DNA from: Holothuria scabra | Lineage: Eukaryota; Echinodermata; Holothuroidea; Aspidochirotida; Holothuriidae | Direction of reading: 5' to 3' | NCBI GenBank assembly: GCA_037179385.1 | Contig: CM074193.1 | Span: 45,847,082 to 45,911,081 of the forward strand | Length of the DNA stretch: 64,000 nucleotides | Shown: positions 47,292 to 59,750 of the stretch, one piece after another | How the letters are laid out: each line of letters begins with the position of its first letter | How positions within the stretch are numbered: position 1 is the stretch's first letter | Program-made: the position numbers and the translations under genes | The notes under the pieces: generated by a model | Told to the model about the DNA's origin: nothing | The model's database searches: none | What the model saw: the letters and a program-made list of their open reading frames with translations, nothing else

Positions 47292-47587
47292 AGGCAGTTA
47301 TTCGTCACCCCAAACTACAGTTTCAGTATACATATATCAAACCTCTCAATTGGTACAGTTCTTTGATTGACATCACATTCAAACAATGCATCATAGCTAA
47401 ATTACACAGCATGGGCACTGAGAGTGTCTTGATTACACATTATGGATTTGCATGGCCACTGGGACAAGCCATGAAGCAATTAACTAGGATTGTGCCTGGT
47501 TAAAGATGAGTTTTTAGTTTTGTGGGAGGGGCTAGAAGTAAGTAGGTTGGGAGAATTGGAACTCTTTGGGATGATGAAAATATGCCT
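47292..47587 (+). mobile_element. MITE family B copy
   Basis: TTAA at 47288-47291 and 47588-47591; AGGCAGTTATTCGTCACCCC left end, TTTGGGATGATGAAAATATGCCT right end; contains GTGGGAGGGGCTAG. Confidence 0.85.
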
Positions 47588-48095
47588 TTAACAGTAAACA
47601 TTGCCACTGAAAAATACAACAGAACAGAAAGGAAGTACGCAAAAGTGAGGATTTTGGTGTATTCAATTTTTAGTGGCGTTTCACTAAATGGCTTTGTCCA
47701 ATCAGAACAGGAAACGCGCAGTAAAGCAAATCCCTGGTTAAAGGGAAAGTAATTTTGCCTCCTTCAGTGACATTGGAGCGTCTTGAAGTGTGTGACAGAG
47801 GGCGTTAGACTCTTCAAATAAATTTAAACAATTCTAAAACTGAGGATTTTCTTCGACGCTTCAAAGGAAAACAATCATAACAAGCCTGAGCGGTGATAAC
47901 TTTGCACCTCTGTGATGAAAAATAATTCCTTATTCTTTCCACTTGTGTTTGACTCTTCAGTGAAGTACAGAGAATGATGCAGAAACAGAGAGAGGGAAAG
48001 TGGAGGTGTACCAGAAAATTTTCTCCAATTATCCAAGCATTAGGCCGAGATTATCATGAGCGTGTAACAAATATTTCAAAATTTTTAACATGCTA

Positions 48096-48414
48096 GTTTT
48101 GCCATTCGCTTTGAGGGCTATGCACATGCCAATAAACACCAAATCGTAGAGATGAACAACTTGACGTTCCCTCAATAACGTCTCTCTAAATTTGAGTTTA
48201 CTTCGAAATTTTGTCACACCATTCTTCCTTAATCCATTCACGACTTCCTCATCTACATTTTTTTTCAGTCTAGGGAAATTCTCAATTGCAACAGTTTTTG
48301 ACATCAAATTACTACACGAAAACAAGGGAAAGAACTACACAATCTGCTGAGCGCGGCTTGTGTATCTCCGCCGTTTGCCACTCTATGACACACGGCAATG
48401 AATTAACGAATTCC
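48096..48414 (+). mobile_element. Repeat family F, diverged copy 4
   Basis: Begins GCCATTCGCTTTGAGGGCTATGCACATGCC and ends ACACGGCAATGAATTAACGAA, parallel to both ends of 10298-10678; the middle is diverged. Confidence 0.55.
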
Positions 48415-48720
48415 TTTTTGGACAACCGCATGGTCCTCCTTACAAACGTAATATTTTTACTACATATTTAACATTTTGCGAATTTATTTCAAGTTATTTT
48501 GTGCATGAAATATTTTTAAAATCAATTTGGTAAAGCTGTACCGCTTTAACTTGTGTAGTATTTTGGGTATATAAAAAGCGATCGTTACTATGGGCAGCAG
48601 GGGACATAGACTGAAGGGAACGGTCACTTCTTACCTGCTGCAATTATAACATACACGTTAGACGACAAACTGAAGAAATTGAAGAACAGGGCCGAAAACC
48701 GGGCACAAACCTTAGTCTAT

Positions 48721-48755
48721 CCAGTGAGCTGTTATTCAGAATAACAGCTCACTGG
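48721..48755. repeat. Perfect 17-bp-stem palindrome
   Basis: CCAGTGAGCTGTTATTC, one central A, then its exact complement GAATAACAGCTCACTGG. TCTAT lies on both sides. Can extrude as a cruciform or fold as an RNA hairpin without a loop; no family match seen. Confidence 0.92.
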
Positions 48756-48935
48756 TCTATTGATATCACTGAATGTATCCGATCCTCTGGTGTGAGATTT
48801 TGTGGGGGTTACGGAAGGAACAAATGGGAACCCCCACCCTCTTTTGGTGGTAGGTGTACTCTTGGTGATTCTCAGCTGGGCGATGAACAGACAGACTAAT
48901 AGTGTTACTTCAGGAAAATGCGGCAAGTAAATTAA

Positions 48936-49179
48936 AGAGAGAATGCAGTTACTCTAAGTTGGAATAGTGTGGTAGTCTGCCGTGTTCCATGATTGGCTCT
49001 TGGGAGTCATGTGATAATATTTTCTCAGTGAAATTATAAAATTTAACTCATTGGTTTATCTTGAATATGCAATAATTCAAGTCATGCAATACCATGATAC
49101 TAGGAAGCGAAATCAGTACAAATTTGTAGAATCTGACTGTTGCTTTAAAATAATTAGCTTTGGCGACTGTTTCTACCCT
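48936..49179 (-). mobile_element. MITE family A, reversed copy
   Basis: TTAA at 48932-48935; contains CCATGATTGGCTCTTGGGAGTCATGTGA and TTGAATATGCAATAATTCAAGTCAT, the complements of family A phrases. Right end CCCT then TTGA. Confidence 0.75.
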
Positions 49180-49468
49180 TTGAAGTGTACCTCAAGTAAA
49201 AAATTCAAACATATATATTAAACAGCATGAAAAGCAATTCTGACAGTCTAACTCCCATCCTCATAGGACATTCCTGAGCGGATATATATAATGTTGAAAT
49301 CGATTCACTTGAAACAAATTAGTCCATTGTGTAATAATCTGTAATTTTCTTGTACAACTCTCATTACCTGCTTTGTTTCTCTTTAATATAAATTTTTTTA
49401 CTACGTTTAACGCTTAATGTTTGCTTCATACACAGCATGTTTCACAGAGACTAGTTCACTGGGCTTAA

Positions 49469-49728
49469 AGGGCAGGAGCAGTCATCCCAAATTGAAGAAG
49501 TGTAGTAGACTGTCCAGTTTCATGATTGGCTGTTGGGAGTCATGTGACAATGTGTTTTCTCTTCAAATGTGAAATTTACCAGAAATAACTGCTTGGTTTA
49601 CCTTGAATATGCAATAGTAAAGTCATAAAATGTAATGAAAGATACTTTGAAGAGAAATAAGATAAAATTATGTTATTTAGCTTTTTCTTCAAAGTAAGTT
49701 TGGGGGGGGGGGGGACTACTCTTTACCT
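49469..49728 (-). mobile_element. MITE family A, reversed full copy
   Basis: TTAA at 49465-49468 and 49729-49732; starts AGGGCAGGAGCAGTCATCCC, ends ACTACTCTTTACCT. Reverse complement of the 3097-3351 type. Confidence 0.88.
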
Positions 49729-49734
49729 TTAATT

Positions 49735-51300
49735 AATTACATCACCCCACAAGAGTAAAAGTGTTATCACAACTTGAAACAAAGTGCAGTAACTTTCAGA
49801 ATCAAAACCTAATTATGAAAAGTTTCCCGAAAGAAGGGAGAAATATTTCTTTAGATGTCCAAAACAACCTTCAGTAGCCTAATTGCAAAGTTTTTCTTTG
49901 GATCTAATTTCAGGCTGTGAAAATAGCGAGACTCAGTAATAACCTATACACTTCTACGATCCGGTTGAAGTGACGCGACGAAATGATTCAGCGAAAGTCA
50001 CGCATGTGTTGTCACTGCGATAAAGTATAGAAAGGTCGACCGGATAACTGGATAAGTGACCTTTTAGGTCCAGGTGTGTTCTACTTAAATCATAGGGAGT
50101 AAAGAGTGTATCGTGGTTAAAAAGTTCCTAAAAATTAGTACCAAAGGTATTTTTGAAGTTTGCAAATGGAAGACAAATCTTTAAAAATGATTTAAAACAA
50201 TATTTTGTGGAAGTATTGATGTATAAATCAAAATAAATGTTAGCCTCCGTGCAAGAAACACGGTAATATTTTACTTTGCTCTCTGTTGATATAAGGTCAC
50301 AACCACTAACTGACCCGAATGCATGTATTGTGCATGCTATTACGTAACCACGATCGAAAAGCCGGTGGACGTGTGAACTTTCAGACGGTACAATGCCTTC
50401 CACCTAAATAATAAGTAGTAAAGCTGTATCTTGAACTAAAAAAAACCTCACAATTCTTAGCGAGAGCATCGAAGTACCTTTTACCATGGATAACGAGTGG
50501 TAAAATAATAATTCTAAGCAAAAAAGTTGACAAAGTACCAATGTTTAAATGCCAGTCACTTTGTGAAAACATGACAATACTTGACTATGCCCTGCTATCA
50601 AGCAATCTACAACCACTTAGTAAAACACAGCTCTTTCAAGATTGCTACATTTTACAGAAGGTATACAAATTTCCGACGGCCTCATGTGGACATATTTTCT
50701 CGACGAAATTTGATGTTTAGGCAATTATGCAATCAGAAATTATAAATATACCCGATGAAAGTCACAATATTTTTTCAAAAAGAAACAAACAGGCAAACTT
50801 TGCCAGATATATTTGGTGAATTAATTGTCCAGCAATACCATTCACACAGATGTCCCTCTTAAAAATGATCTACCCTAGCAACAACCTCAATCATTCAAAA
50901 TGAAGACAGGCTTTGGCTTTAAGTTGGTACTATTCTACTGAAAACAAACAAAACAAAGAAAAAATTACCAATCGTTGAGCTTACAAACCATAGCTTAAGC
51001 CAACACTAAAATGCACGATCCTACACATGTTTTGCAAAAGTGTAGTCTGCATGAGTCCAAAGGATTTCCCTTTCGGGAAACCAAAAAGAGAGGAATACAA
51101 ACAATATATTTCGATTAGTACAACAATGACATCACAAATTATCGTACAGTGTATCATTTTAACCAGTGAGTGAATAAATTTCAACATTTCATATCTCGGC
51201 TCAAGAATGTCCTATGAAGATAAAAGTTGGATTTTAAGCCTTCATTCTTTTCATGTTGTTTAGTATATTTTTTCATTTTTTGACTTGAGGTACACTTAAA
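49735..51300. other. Non-coding sequence
   Basis: No repeat, RNA gene or splice-bounded frame recognised in this 1.5-kb AT-rich stretch. Confidence 0.3.
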
Positions 51301-51317
51301 GAGTGAAGTGTCTACAC

Positions 51318-51397
51318 CTACTCACTCCTCACCCCACATAAGCAACAAAATCACTGCCTACTCACTCCTCACCCCACATAGGCAACAAAATCACTGC
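51318..51397. repeat. 40-bp tandem duplication
   Basis: CTACTCACTCCTCACCCCAC... repeats with period 40 and one or two differences. Confidence 0.9.
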
Positions 51398-51399
51398 TC

Positions 51400-52510
51400 A
51401 TTACAGTCACTGGCAGTGAACCACACAGTCTGCTGGTACCTTGCCGTACATACCCCTGGCGTCGCAATATTCTTTCCAATTTCAGTGTCCGTTATTGTTG
51501 TTGTCTGTATTTGATTTAAGTAATCATGCAAGTTCATATACTGTATGTATGATCAAACGGCACAATCGCAATGTTTGAACAGCTCTGAAAGAGGCCATGT
51601 AACAATCCTCAATACCAGCTCTTGAAGATATTTACAACACTTACTTGGTAACCATTTGTGATACATCTGTTAAGCATCGAATGAACCATGGAACAGCATG
51701 AATTAACGATAAATAAGTAACAGAGGTTGAACACGTGTTTCTGCACTTATTTTGAAGTCGATCGTAGATGGTTTATTTGCTCAGAAGGTAATGATAGCAA
51801 AGTTCGAAGTGATTCAATCAATCAAGTTTTTTTTAACTAGTTGTAGGATTGTGCTTAACAAGGTACCCCTTTTGACCATAGTAACCTGGTAACCTGGGAG
51901 GCAGGACTAATGACTCTTTGATTCTAGTGCACTAATTTCCAAAATAAGGGAAATGGCCGCCGAGGTCCGAGATGGTGCTTCCATGGTTAAAGGTCAAGGT
52001 CAAGAACAGTCCCTCAAACTTGAAATAGTGTAAAGCTTTGTACTGAGACGCCGATTAAAATGTTTTCGAAACTTTGTTGCCGTTTAAAAGAAAATAGTCG
52101 AAAATCATCTTATATTGGAAAGAATCTGGAATTTTATTACAGAAAAATTTGGGAAAATCGAACTGAAGTAAACCAGAGTCAGTTGATGCCCTGGTTGCAC
52201 TTATTGGTAAATTTCCAGTTTGCTTTCTCATTTTCCAGAGCCAGGGGAGTCTCCCCGTCCCTATAGCTTCGTCACTGGTCAGTAGTTTGCACGTGCTCTA
52301 AACTTGGTTGCAATCAACCGAGAACATTAGTTTACCTGGAGTAAAATATTGAGATAATTGAGGGGGCTCTTAAAATTTACTCTGTAACGAGACTTGTTCA
52401 AGGTATAAACATGTATATAAAACCTGGTGTGCCTGATGTGTCAGTGTAATTATGAGGTGGTCTGTAAATCATGTCGATGTTTCACGAATAACTCAAGGTA
52501 GCTTGTACCA
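51400..52510. other. Non-coding sequence
   Basis: No supported feature. Confidence 0.3.
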
Positions 52511-52514
52511 AGCA

Positions 52515-52605
52515 GAACGAACTCTGTTTATAAGCTCCTCAATGTTCAAAACTGCAAAATAACTGAACAATGAATATGCCATACAGGCTGCTACGCAGGT
52601 GAAAG
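52515..52605 (-). repeat. Repeat family G, reversed copy
   Basis: Reverse complement matches 33892-33985: ACCTGCGTAGCAGCCTGTATGG, CATATTCATTGTTCAGTTAT and TTGAGGAGCTTATAAA. Confidence 0.65.
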
Positions 52606-52666
52606 CAGATTGTCACCACCTATGATCAGTTCTTAACCATAGTCGTGTGGTGGATGCAGAGTTTAA

Positions 52667-52979
52667 AGCCTAATCTTCTCAATTATTCCCCGAGGTGCCA
52701 ATTTTCTTACCTATTTTCTTAAGCCCCTCCCACAACTCTCTGAAACTCATCCTCATCCAGACACAATCTCAGTATTTTGGGTTTTTTTATAGTCAGGGTG
52801 ATTGTTCAAGACCCTAAAGTGTGACAAAACACTCTCAGTGCAGAACATGTTGTGTATTACAATAATTATGAGCTACAGTACTCTGCATTTTGCATTTGAT
52901 GGCAATCAAAGAGCTGTGCCAACTGAGAATTTCTGTAAAGTACACAAAAATTGTTACTTGGGGTGAAAATTGTTTGCAG
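52667..52979 (-). mobile_element. MITE family B, reversed copy
   Basis: TTAA at 52663-52666; contains TTAAGCCCCTCCCACAACTCTC, CTCATCCTCATCCAGACACAATCTCAG and GATGGCAATCAAAGAGCTGTGCC. Right end approximate. Confidence 0.75.
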
Positions 52980-52984
52980 TTAGA

Positions 52985-54535
52985 AGTTAGAAGAAATTTC
53001 ATCTTTGCATTCCAAACGACATTTTGCCCAAGTCCAGTGACATTTGTTTGTCAGTATGGGGGAAGGGCTCCCATTGATATCCTTCTCATCCGCCTAAAGA
53101 GGACATTGCATAAATATACTGCCTCATAGTAGGTCTAAATGGAATTTGTTGTACCGTGCTCCTATTTTTTTTTTTTTTTTTTGCAAATTACCAAATAGAA
53201 ATCATCAATCCACACCTCCGTCTGCCATTTTCGTCGTTTCATGAGTCGTTCCACGTTGCAATGAAGCTGCTTGTAATTTATTTGTTGCCATCGTCATTTT
53301 ACTTTCAATGTCGTACAAAGGTCAGTGACTTGCTCGTGACTTTCCCAGCAGCTGCTCTTATTCTTCTAAAAAAGTCTTACTGAGCGCATTATTACGGTTG
53401 ATAACATGTAATTTTCGAACCTCACAAAACCACGTGTAATATGAGACAATCTGAAAGGTTTACGGTTTCTAAATAAGTTCTGGTGGTGATAATTGCATTT
53501 TTAAGTTCGAGGTCACGAACCTTTCACCCCGGTATACTAGTAAATGCAAAACATGATGATGAAAATGATAATTATTTCGCTGGAGGGATAGTACCGTATG
53601 GGGGGGGGGGTCTAGAGTGTCTTGAATGCCTGCGTGATCAACTGAAAGCCATAGAAATAGCTAAATCATGAGTATCAGAGTAAGATCCCCCAAACAAACA
53701 AAAGCGTGCAGAAAAAATAACGTCAACATTTTTATGATAGCGCTAGAGAATCGTCAGAACATGAGATATCAAAATACAAAATGATTAGCCACTCACAACG
53801 GATGGGAAGTGACGTTTTCATCGATCTGAGAGATATTTCGGACAAATTTTTCCTAGCGTTTCAAATGTGATGGCGCTATACTTAGTTTCCATAACGGTTT
53901 CGCTCTCCTGGGAAATTCCTGACTACACGCCTGTGCCCGCAAATCGTCAAAAATTTCACGATTTAGCTCTTTTCTGGGAATAAATACCCTTTAATTAATG
54001 ATCAGTCACAGGTACTGCCTCATTGATTTCTTTCCTACGGACACTAGTAGGCTTAGATAGTTGGATATCGTCTACTTTCACACGAAGCAAATATGCAATT
54101 TGAATTACATTCGATCACTGCGATTTTATATGTGTACCGTACTGCTGGACGACAGTTGAGGGACGGGACCCATACTACTTGAACCAAAGGAAAAGTAGAG
54201 TTACAAATGTTACTAATAAGGGGGTTGTGTGGACAGCGGGATTTGATATCACCTTGCATCTAAACCACATGTGACATCATAACCATTGTTTAAGGGATTG
54301 ACACATCATCCGAATAGACCAACGAAATGGTACTCGGTCTCTTTTACTCAGCTCAAAATGATATTTTCATTAAACGACGAGTGCTTACACCCATAGTATA
54401 AGTGCCAAAAGTAGCACCTTTTAGAGGAGATATTCACACTTCCCCTTACATCTTTACAGACAGAGTTTCCTTCAAGAGGTGACGGAGTATCGGCTCATGG
54501 TTCCAACTGTTCTATTCATCCCACTGATTTAATTC
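52985..54535. other. Non-coding sequence
   Basis: T-run at 53165-53182 and G-run at 53601-53610. No exon or element recognised. Confidence 0.3.
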
Positions 54536-54539
54536 CGGT

Positions 54540-54632
54540 ATGTCACAACTTGAAAAAAAGCCGTGACGGGCTTGAACCAATTGGTTGGAAACATGGGCAG
54601 TAAAACTCCATCTAACCTAACCTAATCTCCAT
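54540..54632 (+). mobile_element. SINE 3' fragment
   Basis: GTCACAACTTGAAAAAAAGCCGTG, TTGAACCAATTGGTTGGAAAC and a CTAACCTAACC tail match the SINE 3' half. Confidence 0.7.
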
Positions 54633-54784
54633 GTCTACCATGCATGCTTTGGGTGTCAAACGTTTTAGGGGAAGACTTACAGTTACATTATGGTTACCAA
54701 ATGTACAGCGGTAATGCCAGATGAAAAAGATGGGGCACACCCCCACCCCAATCAACTTAGTCGCTCGACTCCCTCCCTTGTTTA

Positions 54785-55453
54785 CAGTGGCGTCGCCCAA
54801 GGGAAGCAAGGGGCACGTGCCCCCCTGAAAAACCGTGTGCCCCCAACTGAAATTTGAGATTTTCAAAAAACGGTATGTCTTCTGTAGTTAGAGTGTGACC
54901 ATGACATTTTTTTTTTCGATACTTCTTTTGACAAGAAAAGGCAGTAATTTCCATATTTTCGAACTGAAAATATCGCAACAACACTTGGTAAATGCCATTT
55001 CCGACTGTTTCAGTGGCTGCGTTTTTCAAACTTTCTGCACACTTCCGACTACGCCAATTGAAGGTGGCTCGCAGTTCAGGTAACCGTTCATGCAGGATAA
55101 GGCCCACATTTTTCCTTAAGAGGATCTCTTCTAAATTCCCATCCCGACTAGTTCAGCTCCCCTTCTTCAAAATGTGACGCCAGATTCTGCTGTTGGTCGT
55201 AGTTTCACAAGTTTTTCTACCAGTAAAATCTTACTTGAAGTTGCCCTGGAAGCATTTTTTAGACCAGTGTAAAGACAATGGAATTACCCTAAAATTATGA
55301 CTTTAATACCTCACAGACCCCAACCGTTTGGCCTCGCGCTTCGCACTCGGGGCGCTTACGGCGCCATGAGTGGAGTCTAGCAGTGCCCCCCCCCCCCTGA
55401 AAAATTGTTGAGCCCCAGAGCCCCCTAGAATGTAAAGTCTGGTGACGACACTG
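54785..55453. mobile_element. hAT-like element with CAGTGGCGTCGCC ends
   Basis: Starts CAGTGGCGTCGCCCAAG; ends GGTGACGACACTG (complement CAGTGTCGTCACC). Flanking octamers CTTGTTTA and CTTTCTTA agree at 6 of 8. Interior has a C-run (55388-55397) and a GC palindrome-rich block GGCCTCGCGCTTCGC. No transposase frame. Confidence 0.7.
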
Positions 55454-55459
55454 CTTTCT

Positions 55460-57160
55460 TATTTCTGCGCAACCCCAAGTAGTTTATTGCAGCAATACGT
55501 ACTTACGCCCGTTCCCTCAAAGTAAGATAAACTTTTTACTTCCGCTCAACCAATTTCTTTTCGTTAAAGACAAATATGTGTGTCTTCACCAGGGGTTTCA
55601 CGTGTCTCTCGACCCATATACTGAAACCCAATGCAGGATGTTTTGAGACTGATGAATTAAATACTTGTCAATTTAATTACTAAAAAAGGTAAACGAATGC
55701 TCTTTAGAGATTTTCTCTAGACAAGATGAAAAAAAGGAATTTTAAAGTGATCTTCGTCTTAAAGAGGAAATTCTACCTATTCCACAATTACACGTCACTC
55801 TTGAGAATTTTGAGGGTAATGATAATCACACCTTAAAACCACTTCTGTTCATCTGTTTGGCTAACAAAGGCTCTGTCGGCAGCCAAGCTTGGGGTTTTAA
55901 ATTTCTTGGGAAATTCTTCATTTTCAAGTTCTTCGCATGATGGGATAATATTCGATCAGGATTTACGGACTTTTATCCACGATTCAGACACAGAAATAAT
56001 TATTATAGGGGCAAGTTAAGGGCAAGAGTCCCCGGCGAGCGGACGAGGTGCGTCGAGTCTATCCCTATCTCGATGAAAAACTGTTTGTGACAGGAAATAC
56101 ATTTAAGAAAAACTTACCTTTTCATTTTTACAAGAATTCTTTTTTGAAATTCACACCCAAATGGACAGGAAAATCGATTACGAACTGATAATGTAAGTGA
56201 TGACATGAACAGCTGCATTGCCATGTCAAAAAAACTTTATTTCTTAAATTTTCAAAATTATTTTTTTTTTTTAGTTCAAGAAGGTTAGAATGTGCCTATA
56301 TTTCTTCAGGTGTTATTGGAATTTAAAAAGAGGAACTGCTTGTATGTAATGATTTAAAACCATTTCGGTATTAGCATACACGACCACTAAATTATAGCTT
56401 CAAATAATTAAAAAAAAACTTAGGTATTTTGATTTCTAAATCGTTACTAAGGCTCTATTTTGGAATACGTTTTCAATAACTAAAAGGTTAATGTTTCTTA
56501 TGGTATCTTTGATCACGACAAGACAATATGAATTTCAAAATGGCGCCAACAACTTCATTTGAAAGCCTATTTATCCTTTTCGTTTTGGCCGCTTTGTATC
56601 AGAAGTGATCGAACGAATAATAAACATGTCGTGTTAACAAGAGCCGACCGCGCCAGGATATTGAAAGCGGCAAAATATGAGTTAGGTGCACCATTTTCTT
56701 CTTTTTTTTTCCTTCTCTTTTCACATTTTCTGGAATTCATATGGGTGGTCCCCCCCCCCCCCTCAGCGCCACCCCTAACTCCCCGACCCCTTCGGGTAAA
56801 CATTTTTTTTGAGAAATACTTGAAGGTGTCAACAATTTCGAAATACAATTTCAATTAATTTTGGTGGAAAGGTGAAGTAGCGGAGGATTATGCAAAATAC
56901 CTTTACTTCCTTCTGTGGAGTTTGTTCTCTCATTTTCATCGCTCACAGGTCACCTGAAAAGTCCCAAGCTGCAGTTGTCCGGGAAATTTCCCTTATTGCT
57001 CATGGACTAAACCAGAGCCCCATTTTTCGCACCCATGCATGCTTCTAGTTCAACCGTGGCTGTGAAGAATTGAAGAAGAATGTATAGTACCTATTCATAT
57101 TTCTCAAATGTAATAAAGTTTATAGTGATCATGAGTATTTTCAATTACTTTCTTTTTCAA
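55460..57160. other. Non-coding sequence
   Basis: C-run at 56748-56762 within a low-complexity frame; otherwise no recognised element. Confidence 0.3.
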
Positions 57161-57162
57161 AG

Positions 57163-57274
57163 TTGGGTTATGGAGGAGTTCAACCACCAATACCCTCCCC
57201 TTGCCTACGACACTGATGCTATGTGTATATGTATGAAAGCCTTACTGGATATGTGGAATCAAATATCACAAAAG
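57163..57274 (+). CDS. Candidate internal exon, unknown protein
   Basis: A stretch between a pyrimidine-rich acceptor (CTTTTTCAAAG ending at 57162) and a fair donor (AAG|GTAATA at 57274/57275). It reads one base plus 37 codons without a stop: a WVMEEF segment, then YPPLAYDTDAMC, then KALLDMWNQISQK. The composition (Trp, Met, amphipathic C-terminal half) is more protein-like than the surrounding shadows. No family recognised. It lies 3 kb upstream of the 60305 frame on the same strand, but that frame has its own start, so a separate gene or chance are both possible. Confidence 0.25.
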
Positions 57275-57729
57275 GTAATAGAATTGTATCGTCTGAACAG
57301 TGAGCTGCTAGTAATAACACCTCCTTGTACCCTTCCTGGAACAATCGTCCTAAAGCATGTGTAAAACACCAATAAATTCATTGAAATTCCCCAGGCTTAG
57401 CTCCAGAGGAGCTGGTCCCTACCGATGACCATAGAGCGGGGAACTTAAGTGCCCAGTCAATATTGGCCTTGCACTTTCGTTTCGCTGGCAGTGCATTTTT
57501 CACCCCAGTAATTTTTACGTTCCCTTGCCATTGCAGTAAACGTCCAATATCGTGATCCGTTATTAAATTTTAAATTTTAGACAAGCTACGCTCATTTCTT
57601 TTACTGCTTGACCTTGGCTTTGGTTGCGATATTGAAAAATAACTTGATTCTGGTTCCCTAAAACAGTGAATTATGATTAGATATAGGTAACACCGACAAA
57701 AAAATCGTTGCAACCAGTCAAGCCCAGAC

Positions 57730-58503
57730 CATGCATGTTTCTGCCCCCCCCCCCCCCATTTCTCCAGTTCTCGGGTCAGTAAACCCCTTTTTTATTCCTC
57801 CAAATCTCAGAAAAGCAAACTTTTCGGCGCCCTTCGCGCTTCAAAGTGCAATTTGAAATGCAGTAGTACCTGTAAAATTCCCGAGCTCTGGAAATGACAA
57901 AATCGGAAATTTGCCATATTTGAAACCTCATCATCAAGAGACTCGGGCAGTTACATTGCTATTTTTGTAAATTGTCATTCATAAAATTCCAAATTTTCTC
58001 CAATGTAAGCTCTTGATTTTGAAATATTTTGTCTAAAAAGGACAACAAAGTTTGAGAAACTTTTGAAAAGTCATCGGAGAATGTCAGTTCGTAGGCCTTA
58101 GTTATGTAGCAACAACGACGTTCATTCGTCGTGCAATCATTTTCAAATTTGCTACCAATATAGGAAGTGGAGATTCTTCAGTAATCCCCCAACTTTTCAA
58201 ATTTCCTTACAGGAAACCCAGGATCCCAAAATGTCTGCAATACAAGTTCAATATCTACAAATATTTGTTTAAAAGGGGCACCAATTTAGGCGCGCTTCAC
58301 GCGTCGAATTACGTCCCTAACACAAAAAAAATTTGGGTGATTAATCTTTTCCCCTGGAAAAGTCTGTTTACCCCCTGCTGCCTATCTACTACTTACAGGC
58401 CATTTATCATAAAAATGCACCTTTTGGTCAGTGGGGTAGGGTGAGGTGCACAGTCCAAAAATTGCCCCCCTCCCCCACTTTCATCTTGCTTCCTACGCCA
58501 CTG
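57730..58503. mobile_element. Possible hAT-like remnant with C-run and GC palindromes
   Basis: The right end CCTACGCCACTG (58492-58503) matches the CAGTGGCGTAGG terminus of the hAT-like group. Interior has a C-run (57745-57758), GCGCCCTTCGCGCTTC and GGCGCGCTTCACGCGTCG. The left end is not located, so the start is approximate. Confidence 0.4.
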
Positions 58504-59323
58504 ATTATAGTTGATAGAAGGATGCTTCTACAGTATTTGAATTGTGTGCATCATAGGTTTAAAAATGGGCAAGACGGCATTAAACACATCAATGACGAGC
58601 GTGTAAATGGAAAAGTTCGTGGCGCTGATTAATATCGTTGTTGCCGAGCGTGCAGAATCATCGCTGATCTCCATGTAAATCTGGATAGTGCTCTCGCAAA
58701 TTCTACCTCTTCTTCACACTCCACTGTGGAATTACATGAATTGTAGCTCCTCGTCTGCCATCTTTTCATTCCCAAAATGCATTTGAACACGATAGGTGTG
58801 AAGAGGATTTGCATTAAACTAAGTACGCACATGGGAGTGGATCATGGGACTTGTATCTATAGCCCTCCTTCGGAAGTGAGGATCTTCAAAAAGTGTCCAG
58901 CCTTTTGAAAAATAACGAATACTTAAGTTATGCTGAATTATGGATTTAACTATACATTGTGACAAAGAGAACACATTCTTGATTGTACAAATTGGACATT
59001 GACGTCGCCTATGGGACATTTTGAGATGAATCAACAATAAATGTTTGAAAAATGCAGTACTCGTATGATAACAACAATATGAAAGGTAAAATACAAAAAT
59101 AGAGTGACTTGATTGTAGTGCGAGAAGCGGAAGTCGAATGGATTGACTTTTCTCCGCACCGTCCCTTCGGCGATTTGGAGCTAATTTAATGATTACTCAA
59201 GTCAATATTAAATAATGCACAAGGGCTGGAAAGAAGGAATGGTAGGGGCGTCGATTTGATTTTCAAAGTAGTGGGGGGGGGGGCATCTGACCGAATTTTT
59301 CTCCTGTCCTGGTAAGGTGCCCA

Positions 59324-59750
59324 CAGCGGCGTAGCTACACATTTTTGCGGGAGGGAGGGGGTGAGTAAGCATCCAAATTTTACGATTTTTAAGTGTGTAC
59401 ACCATTGAACTAAGGAAGTGATTTGCGGCGCGCGGAGCTCGTTGAAACTTATTGTCCTTTTTCGAATATTTGAAAATATGGAGCTTTTATTGCTGAAAAG
59501 CTTGGATTTTGAGTTTTCTGTAAGGAAATTTGAAACGTTGGGGGATAACTGAATAATTTGTATATCCTGTTAGCAAATCTGAGATTGAGAGGCGACCAAA
59601 GATTGTTGTTGCTTAAAAATGTTATGCAACGCCTACAAAATGAGGCTCTCCGACAGTGGCTTAGCTACTGGGGGGCAGGGGGGGGGGGCAAGTTGCTCCT
59701 CCTGGAAAAATTTTTGGGGAAATTTGATGAAAATGGGGAAATTTGATGAA
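59324..59750. mobile_element. hAT-like terminus cluster
   Basis: CAGCGGCGTAGCTAC at 59324 and CAGTGGCTTAGCTACTGG at about 59655 are both left-end types in the same orientation, each followed by G-tracts, suggesting two truncated or nested elements. Complete boundaries not resolved. Confidence 0.4.
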
